This document shows positions 1 through 12,905 of a DNA stretch of 64,000 bases, one piece after another. The DNA is from Rhynochetos jubatus (lineage: Eukaryota > Chordata > Aves > Eurypygiformes > Rhynochetidae). The stretch covers positions 40,663,665 through 40,727,664 of the forward strand of contig CM050690.1 of NCBI GenBank assembly GCA_027574665.1. The letters are read 5' to 3'. Positions within the stretch are counted from its first letter, which is position 1. The number at the start of each line of letters is the position of its first letter. The position numbers and the translations under genes were made by a program. The notes under the pieces were generated by a model, which saw only the letters and a list, made by a program, of their open reading frames with translations, was not told the origin of the DNA and searched no databases.

Positions 1-3000
1 AAAAAACTTCAGAGAGATTTCTTTTGCTCAGAGAGAGGAGCACATCTGGCTTAGGGTGAAAAGAGAAGTGGTGTCATCTGGGCAAAAATAAAACCATTCT
101 CCTCAAATGTGTCCTTAACAAAAAGGAGAGAGGAAAAATAAAAAAAAAGAATAATCATGCAGGAAGGGAAAGCAAGTTCAGGGAAAAACAAAATCTTGTA
201 ATGTTTTAGGAGGGCTTATTAGAGTGAAAATTAAGTGTCATGCAGAGCTTTGCTTCAGTCCTGATGTCTTTTATTCAAAGAGCCATCACCCTGTAAACCC
301 ACTTTAACAACTCCCTTCAGATGAAATATAAAAATTAAAGACATTTACAACACAGCTTAGTAGCAGATGTAGTCTTACTGTGGGGGTTTAGATCAAATGG
401 TGATGTAACCCCACCAAAAGGGGTTATGGCTCTTATGAAAACCTCTCACCAGAAAAAAAACTTGGATATCTGACAAAACACGGGGTTCTATTTTTGCTTT
501 GAATCCCATTTCCCATTGTCAGATGGGCTTGACTTTTTATTTACCTCTGGAAGATGGAAAAAAAAAAAAAAAAAGCAATTTTGTTCCTGGATAGTTTCCC
601 TGTTTCATAATCTTTCTCCAGCTCTGTGTCAGGGTGTAGCAAAAGCAGCGGGGTCTCTGCTGGGTGGAGGGTACGAGGCAGAGGTAGGTGGGAGTTTATG
701 GGGCACTGGCAGTAAGACAACCTCATTCAGGATTGCCTGAAGTGGTCAGAACAATTTAGCGGATCAGAACAGTCCCTGTGTGCAATTTCTTACTTTCCTC
801 ACAGGGAAGTCTTTTTCAGTAAATCCTGTAGGAAAACCAACACAAAAAGAAGGGCAGAAAGTATTGCCATTCTGCAGTAATCTGTGTTAAGTCAGATAAT
901 TTGGAGTGCCGGCTCTCTGGTGGGTTTCCTTGTGGTAATTGCCCACAACGCTGTCATTTGCAGAGTAGTGTGCTCAGTGATGTCTACATACAGCGCCTGA
1001 TACCCAAAGTCTGCTTATGTCAAGGTCCACTTTGTTGTCTCCAACTTCTGGTTGAGCTAAGGCACAAGTGCCAGAGGCAGTTGGGTTTTATTTAATTGAA
1101 GGATGGCAAGTGATACAGGAGAGGAGCTTAGAAAACTGTGCAATTGCTCTTTTCTAATCAATGAATTGTGTGGGCGTTCATGCAGTAACAACTAGGCTTC
1201 TGGCTATGACATTCCTAAGGCCATAGTTGATGTCTTGGCCAACAGGAACCCAGCCTATGCTGCAAAACACACTGGGAGGCTTTCTGCTGGGTGGAATGGT
1301 TTTCAAAGCACGTCCCACAAAGGTAAAAGGATTGGGAGTGGACTTGCTCTTGGGGAGGTGAACTTTATTTAATTATCTCACATATGTTTATAGAAGGCTA
1401 GTATTGGTCTAGTTTTATTCACTTAACAGAAACCATGAGAAATGTAAAACGTGAAAAATTAGTTTCTCAAAATGGATATAATGAGTAGCTCTCCAAAAAG
1501 TCAGAGAAGAAGGTGGCATAAAATGCTGGCAGAGAGAAGAGTGGGGACAACACTGGGTCTGATGTGATTTCTGTCTTTGTGTGTGGTAAAACACCTTGTT
1601 TCTTTTTCATGATTAATTAAATCCTCCCTGGAATAGGTACATCAATTATAGACTATTTTGCTGTCTTATTTCTCCTACGATGTGGAGACCCACACCAGAA
1701 ATTGTGTGTGTTCTCACTTTCTGGGAGGTGTAAGTTACAGAAATGAGCAAGATCTCCAGCTTGTTTGGTTGATAGTGGTCCCAGGACTGAGCTAGGGTCC
1801 AGTGACAAGACACAGCACAGAAGCTTAGCTGCGAGAATAAGCCAGGAGGCTCAGTCTTGCACCTGGGCCAAACCGTGCTTTCTGCAGCTGGGAGGCGGAG
1901 GAAAGAAAGGTGCCTCTGCCATGTTTGTAGTTCTCACACCCCAGCATCTGGTTAGGAGCCAGTTCAGCCCACAACACAATTAAGGGCAACCTTGGGGCTG
2001 CTTTAACAAACAGTAGCCCCCAAGGATTATGCCACAGTGCACACCTCTTTCCTCCCCACCTCTTGGCCATATCCCTGACATGTCCCCTGCGCCAAGAGCT
2101 GGGAAAATTCTCCAGGGAAATTCTCAGCTGGCTTGTTCAGCTAGTTTTATGGTCCCTTTGCTATCCTGAGACCCAGACCATTGTTGATAATTTTCCTATT
2201 GAAAATATGCTATTTTGCCATTCAGATTTCTCAGCAAGTTTAAAGAAGATGACAGTTTGTACACAAATGTTATTAACAGAACAGGGGAAATGTGTTTAGT
2301 TCAGGTATGACTATAATCTGTGTAACTGGGAGGCTGCCTATTTGTATGCCAGAGATAAATATTATTTGGCCAACTGGTGTGCAGTTGTTGTACCTGACAG
2401 GGGTATGTCTTAAATCTAACAGGCTAACAATTCCATTTAGGCATTGGTATCCTCCTCTCCCTTCCCAGGAAGCAAGGATAGCTGCAAGGAAAGACACCCA
2501 CTGCAAAATCCTGGAGTTTTTGTGGATGAAGCCATCTGTCTTGTCTCCTCTTACCTGAGATGTGTTTCAGACTGTTCTGTCTTACATCGGCTCAAAGTCT
2601 GGGCTGCTATGACCAGAATGAGTCTGTGTCCCAAGAAATTCTACTCCTGTCGTTCAAATAGTGAAAGCACAGTATTCCCAAGAAGCCCCAGTAATGATAA
2701 ATGTCAGAGCAGGTGTGGAGGTTTATGTTGTCAGGCGTGGGACCTGAGAAAGTAAAAAGGCAATCTAGGAAATATAATACTTTTCTTTCTCTTTAATTTA
2801 AGATCATGCTCTAACATGTTGTTTTGGGTTGATTTAGACTCCATCTCCCCACCTGTGCTAGTCCAGCATCTGACACAACCAGGCCCTGACAGCACTAATA
2901 GAGCAAGGAGCCTTAGCCAAACCCAGAGAAGAAGCCGCTTTGATAAACACCTGCCCCAAAATAATACTGTCCATAAAGCATCTTCTTATATCAAAGATGC

Positions 3001-3264
3001 TGAAAATTCCCTCTGGCCTTGGAGAAAAGAGCATGAGAAGGAGTTTTTCCGTGAGGCAAGAGGTTCTTTTTTCCCAAACCAGAGTGTACCACATGAGAGA
3101 GGAAAGGGTTACCTGCTGCTCCTCATCGATCTCAAGGAATACCTCACGGAGTTGCTCTCACTTCATGGCAGAATAATAGATTTTGGAAACCCAAATAAGG
3201 GTGGGAGAGCAGAATTTATTTCCAGGTTCTACCTTGGCTCCTGTTACAACCACCATGAAATTTG
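1..3264. other. Non-coding stretch, no gene seen
   Basis: Unique-looking, mildly AT-rich DNA. An A run of 17 lies at 558-574. A 160-codon open frame at 2816-3298 (+) has no recognisable domain and runs into the MIR-like fragment at its 3' end, so it is treated as chance. No splice-site chain, promoter or RNA gene is convincing. Confidence 0.6.
558..574 (+). repeat. poly(A) homopolymer
   Basis: Seventeen consecutive A. No target-site duplication or retroposon body was recognised upstream, so it is recorded only as a homopolymer. Confidence 0.9.
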
Positions 3265-3372
3265 TCCTCAGTTTCCCTACACATATAAACAGGAATGATG
3301 ATTATCTCCACACCTCACAGGGCTGATCCTCTAATGTTTGTGAACGTTGTGAAATTCTTAAGCGAATTTCAG
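3265..3372 (+). mobile_element. MIR-like SINE fragment, 3' half
   Basis: The stretch follows the order of a core-SINE (MIR) 3' region: a 'cctcagtttccc' block, a short A-rich piece, 'gatgattat' where the family has 'ataataat', then 'cacctcacagggctg', then 'taatgtttgtgaacg' where the family has a segment ending in an aagcgcttt-like motif. All blocks are in the right order and spacing, with many substitutions, as expected of an ancient inactive copy. The tRNA-derived head is not visible. The family name comes from memory of the consensus and was not checked against a library. Confidence 0.65.
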
Positions 3373-6300
3373 AATTCCAGAAACACCCAAGATAATGTTA
3401 GTCTGTTCCAGGTTTCAGAAATGAGAAGCTCTAGGGGTAACATCTGCACGTTGTTGCGAGGGCTCTGCACTGTGCTTCCACTATATGGTGGCAAAGGGCA
3501 TAGCTAGAATGAGCTCACAGTGATTTAAATGCTCTGCTTTATCTCTCAGCTTGCTCATAGGGGCAGCCTGTCTGCTTTCTGTGGGTTTATTAAGCAGTGA
3601 ATGTGCTCAAAAATCAAGGAGGAATGAAGAAGGGTTTTTTATGTGTTTGTGTATTACACCATGGCAAGCACAGCATTCATCTCCCCCATTCCAAACTTCA
3701 CTGGATTTAAGATTAAGCACCAGTGATAAGTGCTGTGTTTTCATTCTTCTTGTATTTAGACAAATGTGCTTTGTCGATGAAGCATCCCTCCCTCACCCCA
3801 TCTGTTTCAATAAGCTATGCTGTGCATGGGCCTCTGGGGACCATCACAGGAGTATGCTTTACTCAGTACCCCAAGAAGCAGCAGCTGCAGTTCCTCTGCA
3901 CAACATGGCAGGGTTTGTAATTGTAAAAATGGCAGTGTTCAACTAATGACAGTGCCTATGGCACTTCTGCGCCGAGAGGAGAGAATGCATCGTCTACAGT
4001 TTCCAAACCCTGTAACATGCGAAGACTCTCCTAGGTCTGGGAGGCACAGATCAAGCCTGAGACAAATTCATCTGCTTATCTGCCCGCTGGTAGGATCAGC
4101 TTTTCAGACCCTGGGAGAAGTTTTTAAAAAGTAGCCAAAACAATTAGCTATATATCTAGTCACTCCTGGCCCTGAGGCTATGTGCCTTTTCCCCCCTTTC
4201 TTTCCCAGTTCTCAGTTGTTATCAAAAAAAACATAGAAGTGTTTGGAAATGGCATTAAAGTGTAAATAAAATGACTTTCATTAACTGCTGAAGCCAGGGC
4301 CTTGGAGCCCACCTGAACACTTGAAGTAAGTCTGCGCAGGAATAGACAGGCAGAACCCTCCTTGCCATGTAGCCCATTTTGGCCTGAGAGCTATTGGTAA
4401 GTACTTTGATTAAAAATAAAACTAAAAAAAAGCTTGGAGAAAATTTCAAGACAAGAACAGTTGCTTGTTTTCCTTTCATTTTAATGGAGACTTCCATGGC
4501 GCCCAAATCGGAAATATGGGATGTATACCTTTCCAAACAGGACACCGGCAGAGGTGGGAGCAGGTACCTGATGAATGGTGGGGTTTGTTCTGCCTGTACA
4601 GACATACCCATGCCTGTAACACGCAAATGCTCTAACAGAGGCAGTACTTGCTTTCTTGGTCTTCGAGATGCTCCAGGAGATCCAGGTAATTTAAAAAAAA
4701 TGCCAGGCACTTGAGACTGAATTTTGCTTCCCTTTTCATCACTAAGAAGTGGACTCTGCTCAACTTACCAAGGGTTACGTTCAACAAGGGCTGGCAATGT
4801 ATGCTGTGTCAAGTGGAACCACTTAAGAGATGAAGAATATTAAAGTTTTAACCTGGTATTGCAGCAGTGTTTGTCATTGCAGATCTGTAGTCCTTCAAAG
4901 TAGTATCCAAAGTTTGAACTCTGTGTAAGAGCAGATACCATTGCACCATCACACCATTATTATTTCTTGTTTCCTTCATTAAAATAGCAAAGGGCAGTTA
5001 ATACACTTATTCTCTGAGCACAGAATATATATTTTACTGATTGGGCATTAAGGAAAAGTAGATGGATGTCACTGTGTACCTTATAATGGAAAAGACAGAT
5101 TTCAGTCACTGCCATGACTAGAGAGAAGGGAGGAAAGCAAGAAAAAGAAATAGAGAGGAATGAAAGGTAGAAAACCAGCCCTATTTCCCCAGATCAGACA
5201 CGAATGTGTTAATGTATTCTGTCTGAACATATGATACCAAATGGAGGTTCATGAATCTCAACCCTGAAAACTCAGTGGATAGAAAAAAGCTGACTACTTA
5301 AGACTCTTGCAACAACTTCAGTACATCTCTAGACACAGCCTGGAGCAATAAAGTGTGAAAGAATTTTTATTTATTTATTTATTTTAAGATTAGATACCTA
5401 TTTTAGTATTTAACGCATTGTTTTTACCATTTGGAGACTGTATTGTGTAGCAACGCTACACACATCCCCTGTCACTTACTTGCCTAGTAGTCTTCCAAAG
5501 GCTGACATGCCAGCCATGGCTACAAGAAGAAAACTCGCCCCCACATGAGAAAATTCATATGCCTCCAAAAGCAGTTACAAGGGCATAACTAGTGAAGCAT
5601 TTGCCCTGGGAACCCTTCCAAGTGGAGCACAAAATGGAGGGAAATATATTGGATCGGCTGCAGTTGATGATTCTGCCACCAAGAAGGAGTAATTCTTCGC
5701 TGGAGATAGGGGTAGGGAACGGATATAAGGAAGAAGCAGACACAAAGTTGGGTTGGGGGCTAGAAGAGGGCTGCTTTGGGCAGTGAAGTGGTTTCCTGGG
5801 GCTCTGAGATCCCACAGAAAAACTGTTTAGGTTTGTAGCTGTGCACGGACGCACATCAACTGAAAATGCACCCAAGCTCATAGTCTATCTCCTTTCATGA
5901 ACTGAGCCCAGACCTTCTGAAACAAGCCCCCATCCCTATGCACTATCAAAGCACAACTGATAAACAATATCCACAGCTCTGGAGCTGGCCACTGCACAGA
6001 TGAGAGACACAAGTCCAACAGGAGCCCCCCCCTTTTTTTTGTAGGTGTGCAAGCAAAGGTTCCTAACATATTTGTGGCTGAAAATGTAACTTGCAAAAAT
6101 GACCAAAATATCTCAACCATCATCAAAAGAAGAGAGGATCCTGCCACTGATTTTGGAACTGGAGGCAGAAGTGGGCAGGGCAGTGAGACTGACCAACTCA
6201 GAAATTGCTTTAGGGTTCTAGCCAGCAGAAACGCAATGAACCAACTCTTGTGAAGCTAAAGCTTCGAGAGGTTTTCACCAGGATATGATTCCAGTGCAGA

Positions 6301-6888
6301 AATGGTGGCTTGCAGTATGCTGTACAGGCCTGAGCCCCCACACTCCTTACCCTGTGTGATACTGCCCTTTACCAACACCCTTCTCCCTCTTTTCACCAGA
6401 GCTAAATATTTGCCAACCTCTAACAAAACAAAAGCACGCACAAAAATGTGGTGAGTGGAGCTGTTAGTTCAGATGCCGCTATTTGAGAGCTCACATAGCT
6501 CTGGGGAAATAAGTACTGAGTATGTAATCCCAGCAATGACACTAAAGGTAAATGGATTTGGGGATTTTCGTCATGTACTGTGGTAGCAATAACAGCAGTG
6601 ACAGGGCATTTGTATCCCCACATCACATCTGGTGAAAATACTTCATCTGGGAAGCACGGCTTTTATCACATAATTTGGTCCCATTATTTTAGTGGCTAAT
6701 GTTTCACACTGCTTGTGATCCTCACCTGAGCCGTGGCTGCAAGGTGCCACTCCACTCCAGATTCGGGAAGCTTGGGATATAAATTGAAGCCAATACATCC
6801 ACTATCGGAGAAACATGTATTATTATTAAAGCTCATTCATCACACACTGAAGTAAATACCTTGCATGGGGGAATTGGAATCATTCTCA
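3373..6888. other. Non-coding stretch, no gene seen
   Basis: Unique-looking DNA with a short (TTTA)n tract at 5365-5386. Open frames here are 60-151 codons, overlap on both strands and show no domain or compositional sign of coding. Confidence 0.6.
5365..5386 (+). repeat. (TTTA)n microsatellite
   Basis: About five TTTA units in a T-rich context. Confidence 0.85.
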
Positions 6889-7048
6889 GTGAACTAGATC
6901 CATCACCTTCTAAATCAGGTACATCAGCTAGTGAATCAAATGCATCACCTTTGAATTAGATGGACTCCCGGTTGAATTAGATGCATCACCTATTGAATCA
7001 AATACATTACTATTGAATCAAAAACGGTACGTCACCTAGTAAATCATG
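6889..7048 (+). repeat. Degenerate ~21-bp minisatellite
   Basis: About seven consecutive diverged copies of a unit resembling 'gaatcaaatgcatcacctat'. Copies begin near 6889, 6912, 6933, 6953, 6974, 6995 and 7015, with lengths of 20-26 bases. The 'gaatcaaat' or 'gaattagat' head and the 'catcacct' core recur in order, with substitutions such as 'ggactcccg' and 'cattacta'. Weaker echoes ('gcatcacca', 'tacatcaac') continue to about 7200. The divergence indicates an old array. Its length shifts break any reading frame, so it is not a protein repeat. Confidence 0.75.
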
Positions 7049-8252
7049 TAAATATTACCCACACTGCACGTTGAACAGCTGCATCACCAATAAGTTTAAC
7101 AGATGACATGTTAAAGCTGCTATAACATTTAAACAATTACCGTAAGGGCCAAATTCAATATATCAGTCACCAGTCTTGGTACATCAACTTTTCAGAGCCA
7201 GCAAAAACACCGTAAAGAAGTTTTAAGTTTTTTCCTAATATGTTAAACCTATAAATGAGTGGGCAAAACCAGAAGGAATAAAAAGCAGGGGGGGGGGGGG
7301 GGGGGGAAATGCAATTCAACAGTAGTGCCAGTGCAGCTTACAGCAACTGTGAGATGCTGACACATGAAGGTTTAAGGTACCATGATTGTTCCATAACATC
7401 TTTAATCACTGTGGCACGTGGCTCAGGGAGGGCTGAGACCATTGTTTAAAGCAGTGGCTACCTTCCATCTGTGATAAGATTTTCAGCCTTGCCAGCTAAA
7501 GTGACCACTAAATGCGGGAGTTTATTTAGTTAGTTATTCAGTCACGAAAACTGTATCCCTAGGGTAGGCAGAGATTCTAAGGGTAGCACCAGGTAAAAAT
7601 GGACAATATAAGATGAGCTGTGCTTTGATACTAGAATGGAAATTGATGCAAATTCAGACCTCAAAATATATAATACTTTGTGAATTATAATGTTTGCAAA
7701 TGTTCTTCAACCTTTAAAAAGTGGCCCTATTATTGGACACTTTGCATAATTTTTATTGCCTCTTATCTGGAATTCTAAGCACAGGGAAGACATCAAAACA
7801 TTACACCTCCTGACTCCTGGCCATCTGAGAAAAACCCTTATGGTGCCATTTGACAGGTTGGCAAAATGAAGGAGAGAGCTTTTCAGTGTATCCTGCTTTC
7901 TTCCTTTACACCCTCCTTTATGTTGCACTGGTCATACAATCAATGCATCAGACTTAGACGGGGGAGTTGCTGATTTTGCCACTGACTAGCATGTTTTGGG
8001 CAGACGACCATACTTCAAGCACAGAAGACCGTAATTAGAAGCGGGGATAAAGGCTTTGTGTAAAAAGTAAAAAAGGAGAGGGAAGAAAAAGAATGACCTT
8101 TCACTAAGGATATAAATAGAATTACTGAAATATGTAAATCCTTTGGTACTAGTAACCAAGATCACTGGCTCCATTGTCCATGCACTGGGAAGAAAGTGAA
8201 GGAAATGCAAATAAAAAAAAAGTGTTCTGAGCTGGAGGGAAGCTGACCTGCA
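7049..8252. other. Non-coding stretch with a poly(G) run
   Basis: Apart from the G run at 7288-7306, this is ordinary AT-rich unique-looking DNA. No coding frame is supported. Confidence 0.55.
7288..7306 (+). repeat. poly(G) homopolymer, 19 bases
   Basis: Nineteen consecutive G. Such runs are rare in vertebrate DNA and can form intramolecular G-quadruplexes. Sequencing length error is likely here. Confidence 0.9.
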
Positions 8253-8296
8253 AGACTAACCGCACATTGTCTGAAGACTAGCTGCACATTGTCTGC
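8253..8296 (+). repeat. 22-bp tandem duplication
   Basis: Two adjacent 22-base copies (8253-8274 and 8275-8296) share 'agacta' and 'gcacattgtctg' and differ at only a few positions ('accgcac' versus 'gctgcac'). It looks like a simple local duplication. Confidence 0.8.
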
Positions 8297-11200
8297 AGTG
8301 GTCATTCCTACACAGTAAGAGTGTCACTGTTAGCTCAGACTTACTGACGCTGAGTCAGTGCGAGCATTGCCTTTCCACTGGAAGCCATGCCCAGGATAAT
8401 GGCAGAAAGTCTGCTTGATTTAGGCACATGTGGGTGTGCACTGTGTATTTTCTGAATCCACGCAACATTTGCCATCCCTGAGACAGCTTAGGCCAGGCTC
8501 ACCCTGTCTTGTTTTCTCAAGCATTGTCATAGTTGAGAAAAGGCAAACTGTAATACTCTCCTCACAAAAATCTCCCTTTTAAGTCCTTAATGAGAGTGGC
8601 CTGCTTCCCCATCCTTTGTCATCCTTGTGACAATCATAGTAAGGAAGTATTGGGAACAAGACATCCGAATTGCAGTGCCCAGTCGTCTGTAACAGACAGA
8701 AGTTGCATGCTCTACTCCTTAACCTTTGAAATAGTCTGGGGTTTTTTTGAGTGGCTGGTTGTTCCACCTTTTTTCTCCCAGGTTCCCAGGGCTGCACGAG
8801 GGGAGAACAAGAATCAGTCAGCCAGTCAGTCCAATTACAGCACATGGAGACTACTGCTGTCTTTCACGGAGGGCATGAGTGAGGAATGAAAAAACCTCAT
8901 TTGTGTGACAAGGGTTACAGAGGGAAAAGAGAATGAGACTGTAGAGAGGGGCCCACATAAGAGGGAGGTGACCCTCTATCCATTATTTCCACTGGATGGG
9001 AGGAAAGCGTAACTTTACATTCCTCTTTTGATGTATGTTATGCAAATGTCTTCCCTGACTAAAAATTTTTGCTCTTTGTACCTGTAGGGCCCTGACAGGC
9101 ATTCCACGGCGAATCAAGTTGTAGCAGCTTACCCTGGTACCACCCTGGCTGGCTGTGCCATCCCTGCCACTGGGGTTAGTCTCTCTGCAGAGTCAGCAGA
9201 ATGGACAAAACGGGGGTATGCCAATGCCTCAGCTGCTCCAGTTCACAGCTTGGCGGTTTAAATTAATACACCAGACATGGACTGGAGCACCTGAGGTGTG
9301 GGCACACATCCCTGCAGCTGGAGGGGGTGATTATCTTTTAAACGACTGCGAGTAGGTTTATGAGATAGTATCTGTCAGAGCGATTATCTTAGCACTTGAT
9401 TAGCTTCTCATTGTCTACACAAGCAGGCCACCAGCAACCTGCCCGGGTATTGTCTGTGCCCAGCCCTTGAAGCAATAACCCATGGGAGATCCTGTAGTGC
9501 CTCCTCTACGCGTAGTTGGTTTGCAGAACTGTTTGCTTTCGTATACTGTATTGCATTCAACACGGAGATGATTTAGGAGATGATCTGCCTGTCTAATTCA
9601 CGAGGGAAGCCATCTGTTTCAAAGGGTGACTTACAGCGCTGGAGTCAATAGATGATGGATCTGATTCAGAAGGCAAGCCTGATGCTTCGGTATGAAACGC
9701 TGTGTATCCATTGCAATTCCTTGTGCAACACGTTTACCTCAGTGCGTGGACGTGGACGTGTGCATGCCTTTTGGGGTGGGTGTGAGGAGGGGAGCACATT
9801 CGGTTTGAATACTTAATAGGCATAGCAGCCTTTTTGCCTGTTTGGTCTGTATGGAAACTTTGTTAGGAAAAGGAAACTACTAGGCATGACACTGAAAGGG
9901 CATGGAGGATTAGTCCAGGTGTGGGGAAACACAGTGGTTTCTGTTATCAGGGGCTGATTTCACTTGATGCACACACTGCACTGAAGAGGACTTCAGAAAG
10001 ATGGTGGATGCAGTCCTCAGTGCTGAGTCCATTTCATTCAGGCAAGAGAGGGCTTGTCTTTCAGCGCAAAACCCACACAGCTCAACTGTACCCAAAGATC
10101 CCGCTCTCAGTGAGACCCAGCATGAACAGACTCTTGAGTAACACTGATCAGTAGGAATAATTCCTGTTTCCGAGAACATGTGCATGCTGGGGCTGTTTCT
10201 GGGTGGGTCACATGCTGCTGATGATTTGCATGCAGCAGATAGTTAAGTACAGCTAGTACAGACACGCTCTCCCAGCAGCAACACAGTGGATTGTGGTGGA
10301 CGTTCAGGAAAGGAGAAGCCACAGGATTTTTCTACCCGTGCACAGCTGGGCTAGACTTTGAAATGAGAGATCAAGAAAAGAATAGTATAAACATGATTTT
10401 TAGGAACTGGTAGCTCTTGTCAGATGATAATTCTTCTTGTGGCTGTCAGTAGCTCAGGTTTTTTTTGCTTTGCTTTACTCTTTTCTGTAGATGAGATAAG
10501 ACACATGGTATAGACCATACCTTACTGAGGCTTTATGGTATCTTATGAACCAGAGACATTCTAACGTAATTCAGTGTCAGGGAGAAGCCAAAGCTAACAA
10601 TGGTGAAAGCAGTGATGTAAATCAAGCAGGATTGGCCCTCCAGCAAAACATCTGTAAATGAAGTGGTAAGATCTGCATGCTAATCACCTTTTACCAATGA
10701 GAACTACGTACTTACTCCAGCTTTACATGGGGACAAATTTGGAAAAAACTTTTCTTTTAGCAGAGCTGCTCTGAGTTTATCCCAGGAGAATTAAATAAAG
10801 ACTACCACCATGTACACACTATGGAAGGCCTGCAAATTAAAGAGGAAACACAATGTTCCTATAATTAGCCTAGAGAATTTTCCACTCTTTCATCCTCCCT
10901 TGTTGCTACACACCTTTCTTGTTTTTATTGAGTGATTATGTGATTTATAGGATAAATGCAACTGCAGCACTGTACTTAGTGATTACCAAAAAAAGAAAGT
11001 AAACATTTACTTTCCTTGCCTACTTCTTTATCTGCAGGCGCCCCCAGGAGAAGAGATGTGGAAATCTAAAAGTCCTCTTGATATTATGCCGCTTGTTGCT
11101 TCTTAAAAATGTTTCTCTAAATGGGATCAGCCATCACTTCCTATTAGTACAACCAGCCTTTTCAGTGATGACATTACACAACGGGCAAGAGTATGATTAC

Positions 11201-12815
11201 TTAGAGTCATAAGACTGGTCTTGTGAATATACTCCTGTGTCCTGCTGCATTCTGAGGGGAGAGTGCTTTGCTTTGCAAAACTACTGCAAAGATTTGAAAT
11301 CTCAAGTGGGCATGGAATGGTGTACAGCTGCTTTCAGCTCTTTACTATCCTCTCTGGCATTATGCACCACGTCTTAGGCTCTTTTGTGTCCATTTTTCAT
11401 AGACACTATCTAGTTGACCTCATTTTGCCCACTGGAAGGGAGCGAATAACCAGATTTCCATGCTGTTGTGAAGAGTAGGAAGCCTTCTTTGCAGGAAGCA
11501 TATTAGGACTTTGGGGACAGGTCTCAGGTTGTGCAGTTCAGTGTCATTCCACTGAAAAGGGAGTGCCCTAAGCGGTAGACCATAGTGTTTTGTGTGTGGT
11601 ACTCCCTCTCAATGCTTCTGGTGGTCGACAACACCCTTTCTGAAATGCTAGCGAGGCCTTTCATCACTCAAACATCCCTGGCTGGGGTACTGCTTCCAAA
11701 GAAGTGTGTCTCCATGAGAGAGTATATCACCCATTGGAAAGGCAACAGGAGATGCAACCAGATGGATGAGGCAGGGACGGGAATTACATTTGCGTCACAG
11801 AGGAAAAATCAGCAAGCACTGGAGATAGGACTGAAGGGAAGATGTGTCTGCCCTCTCTCAGCTGCTTACTACGGTATGGGTCACCTCATTTGCTGAAGGG
11901 TCAGGAGACAGGGTATCTTATCTGCCCCTACCCTCTTATAAACTAATACCTTGAGCTGATTGCTGACATCCATGCCACTCTTCACAAGTGAGATGACAAT
12001 CCACCCTGCCCCCATCACTCATGAAGTACATTTCTTGCACTCCCCCTTGCACTGTTGTAACAAGAAGGGCTGGCACTGCCAGTGAAAGATCTCCTTCAAA
12101 ATTTGGGTTGCTCATACACCACATATTGGGGTAACTGCAGACGAGCTGGGTAAATTCAGGCTGTAGGTTAGTACTGAGCAGTATTCATTTTAAAACTTTG
12201 CATCAGAATCACAGCATTAGCCAGGGCAGGAGGTTCTTAAAATCCCTATGTGCCTGAGCTGTCTTAGTGGATTAATGGCCAGGTATTATCAGTGAAGCAG
12301 ATGCCCTCAGTTTGACTTTTTGTCTGGTCTCCTTTTCTTCCAACTGGATGGAATTAGGGAATGCTACGGAGGCAGAGAACAATGTGCTTGATACCTCTTA
12401 TGGGAGAATGGGCACAGATTCACAAGTAACTAAGAAGTGTTTATTCCCTCCAGTGACATTCAAATGCAGTCCCACATTGTGCTTGCTTTCTGTCCCAGGG
12501 AGAGTTTTGCTCTTGACAGAACTATAGCAAGGGATTTCAGCAAGTCCTTAGACAGCAGGACTGTATGTATGACAGGCTCTGGCAAGAAAGGGTGCACCAA
12601 AGTGGGCTTGTAAACACCACACAGTAAGAAGTCTGTCAAGACTATGGAAGAAGTTTTCCTCCCAGGAAAACAAACCCAAGCCTCTAAACTCTTCACTCAT
12701 AATGAAACTAAAATATTGTGGTTTTCACTTGCAAGATGAGTTTTCTGATTTTGATGTATGTTCCTCATGCTATATAGGCCTTATTTAAAAATGAAAAAGC
12801 AGCCTCCTTCAGCAC
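8297..12815. other. Non-coding stretch, no gene seen
   Basis: Long unique-looking interval. The part at 9360-9740 has the texture of conserved regulatory DNA and is listed separately. Open frames, such as 11585-11896 (+), carry no recognisable domain. Confidence 0.55.
9360..9740. promoter_or_regulatory. Possible conserved non-coding block
   Basis: Lacks simple repeats and transposon traces, and holds dense transcription-factor-like words ('gattatctt', 'cttgattagc', 'gatgattta', 'tctaattca') and several retained CpGs ('tacgcgtag', 'ttcgta', 'cacgag', 'cttcgg') in otherwise AT-rich DNA. This is only a compositional impression; conservation was not tested. Confidence 0.25.
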
Positions 12816-12905
12816 AGCCCCGTTCTGATCTCACTATACAAATCTGGGGTAGATCGAAGGAAGTCAGTGACCTAAGGTGGATGTAAAGTCAGTGTGAGTG
12901 AAATA
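12816..12905. mobile_element. Ancient inverted-repeat element copy
   Basis: The left part reads 'cgttctgatctcactatac' and the right part 'gtaaagtcagtgtgagtg', with 'gaaggaagtcagtg' near the centre. Left and right parts are partly inverse to each other ('tgatctcact' against 'agtgtgagtg'). The layout matches a palindromic, MITE-like family that I recall as common in sauropsid genomes, with 'gaagtcaatggagtta' at its centre. No family name is given because I cannot verify one. Confidence 0.5.

Noticed and set aside
2816-3298. 160-codon plus frame
   Set aside because: No domain, and it ends inside a MIR-like fragment in the orientation of the SINE. Overlapping frames exist on both strands.
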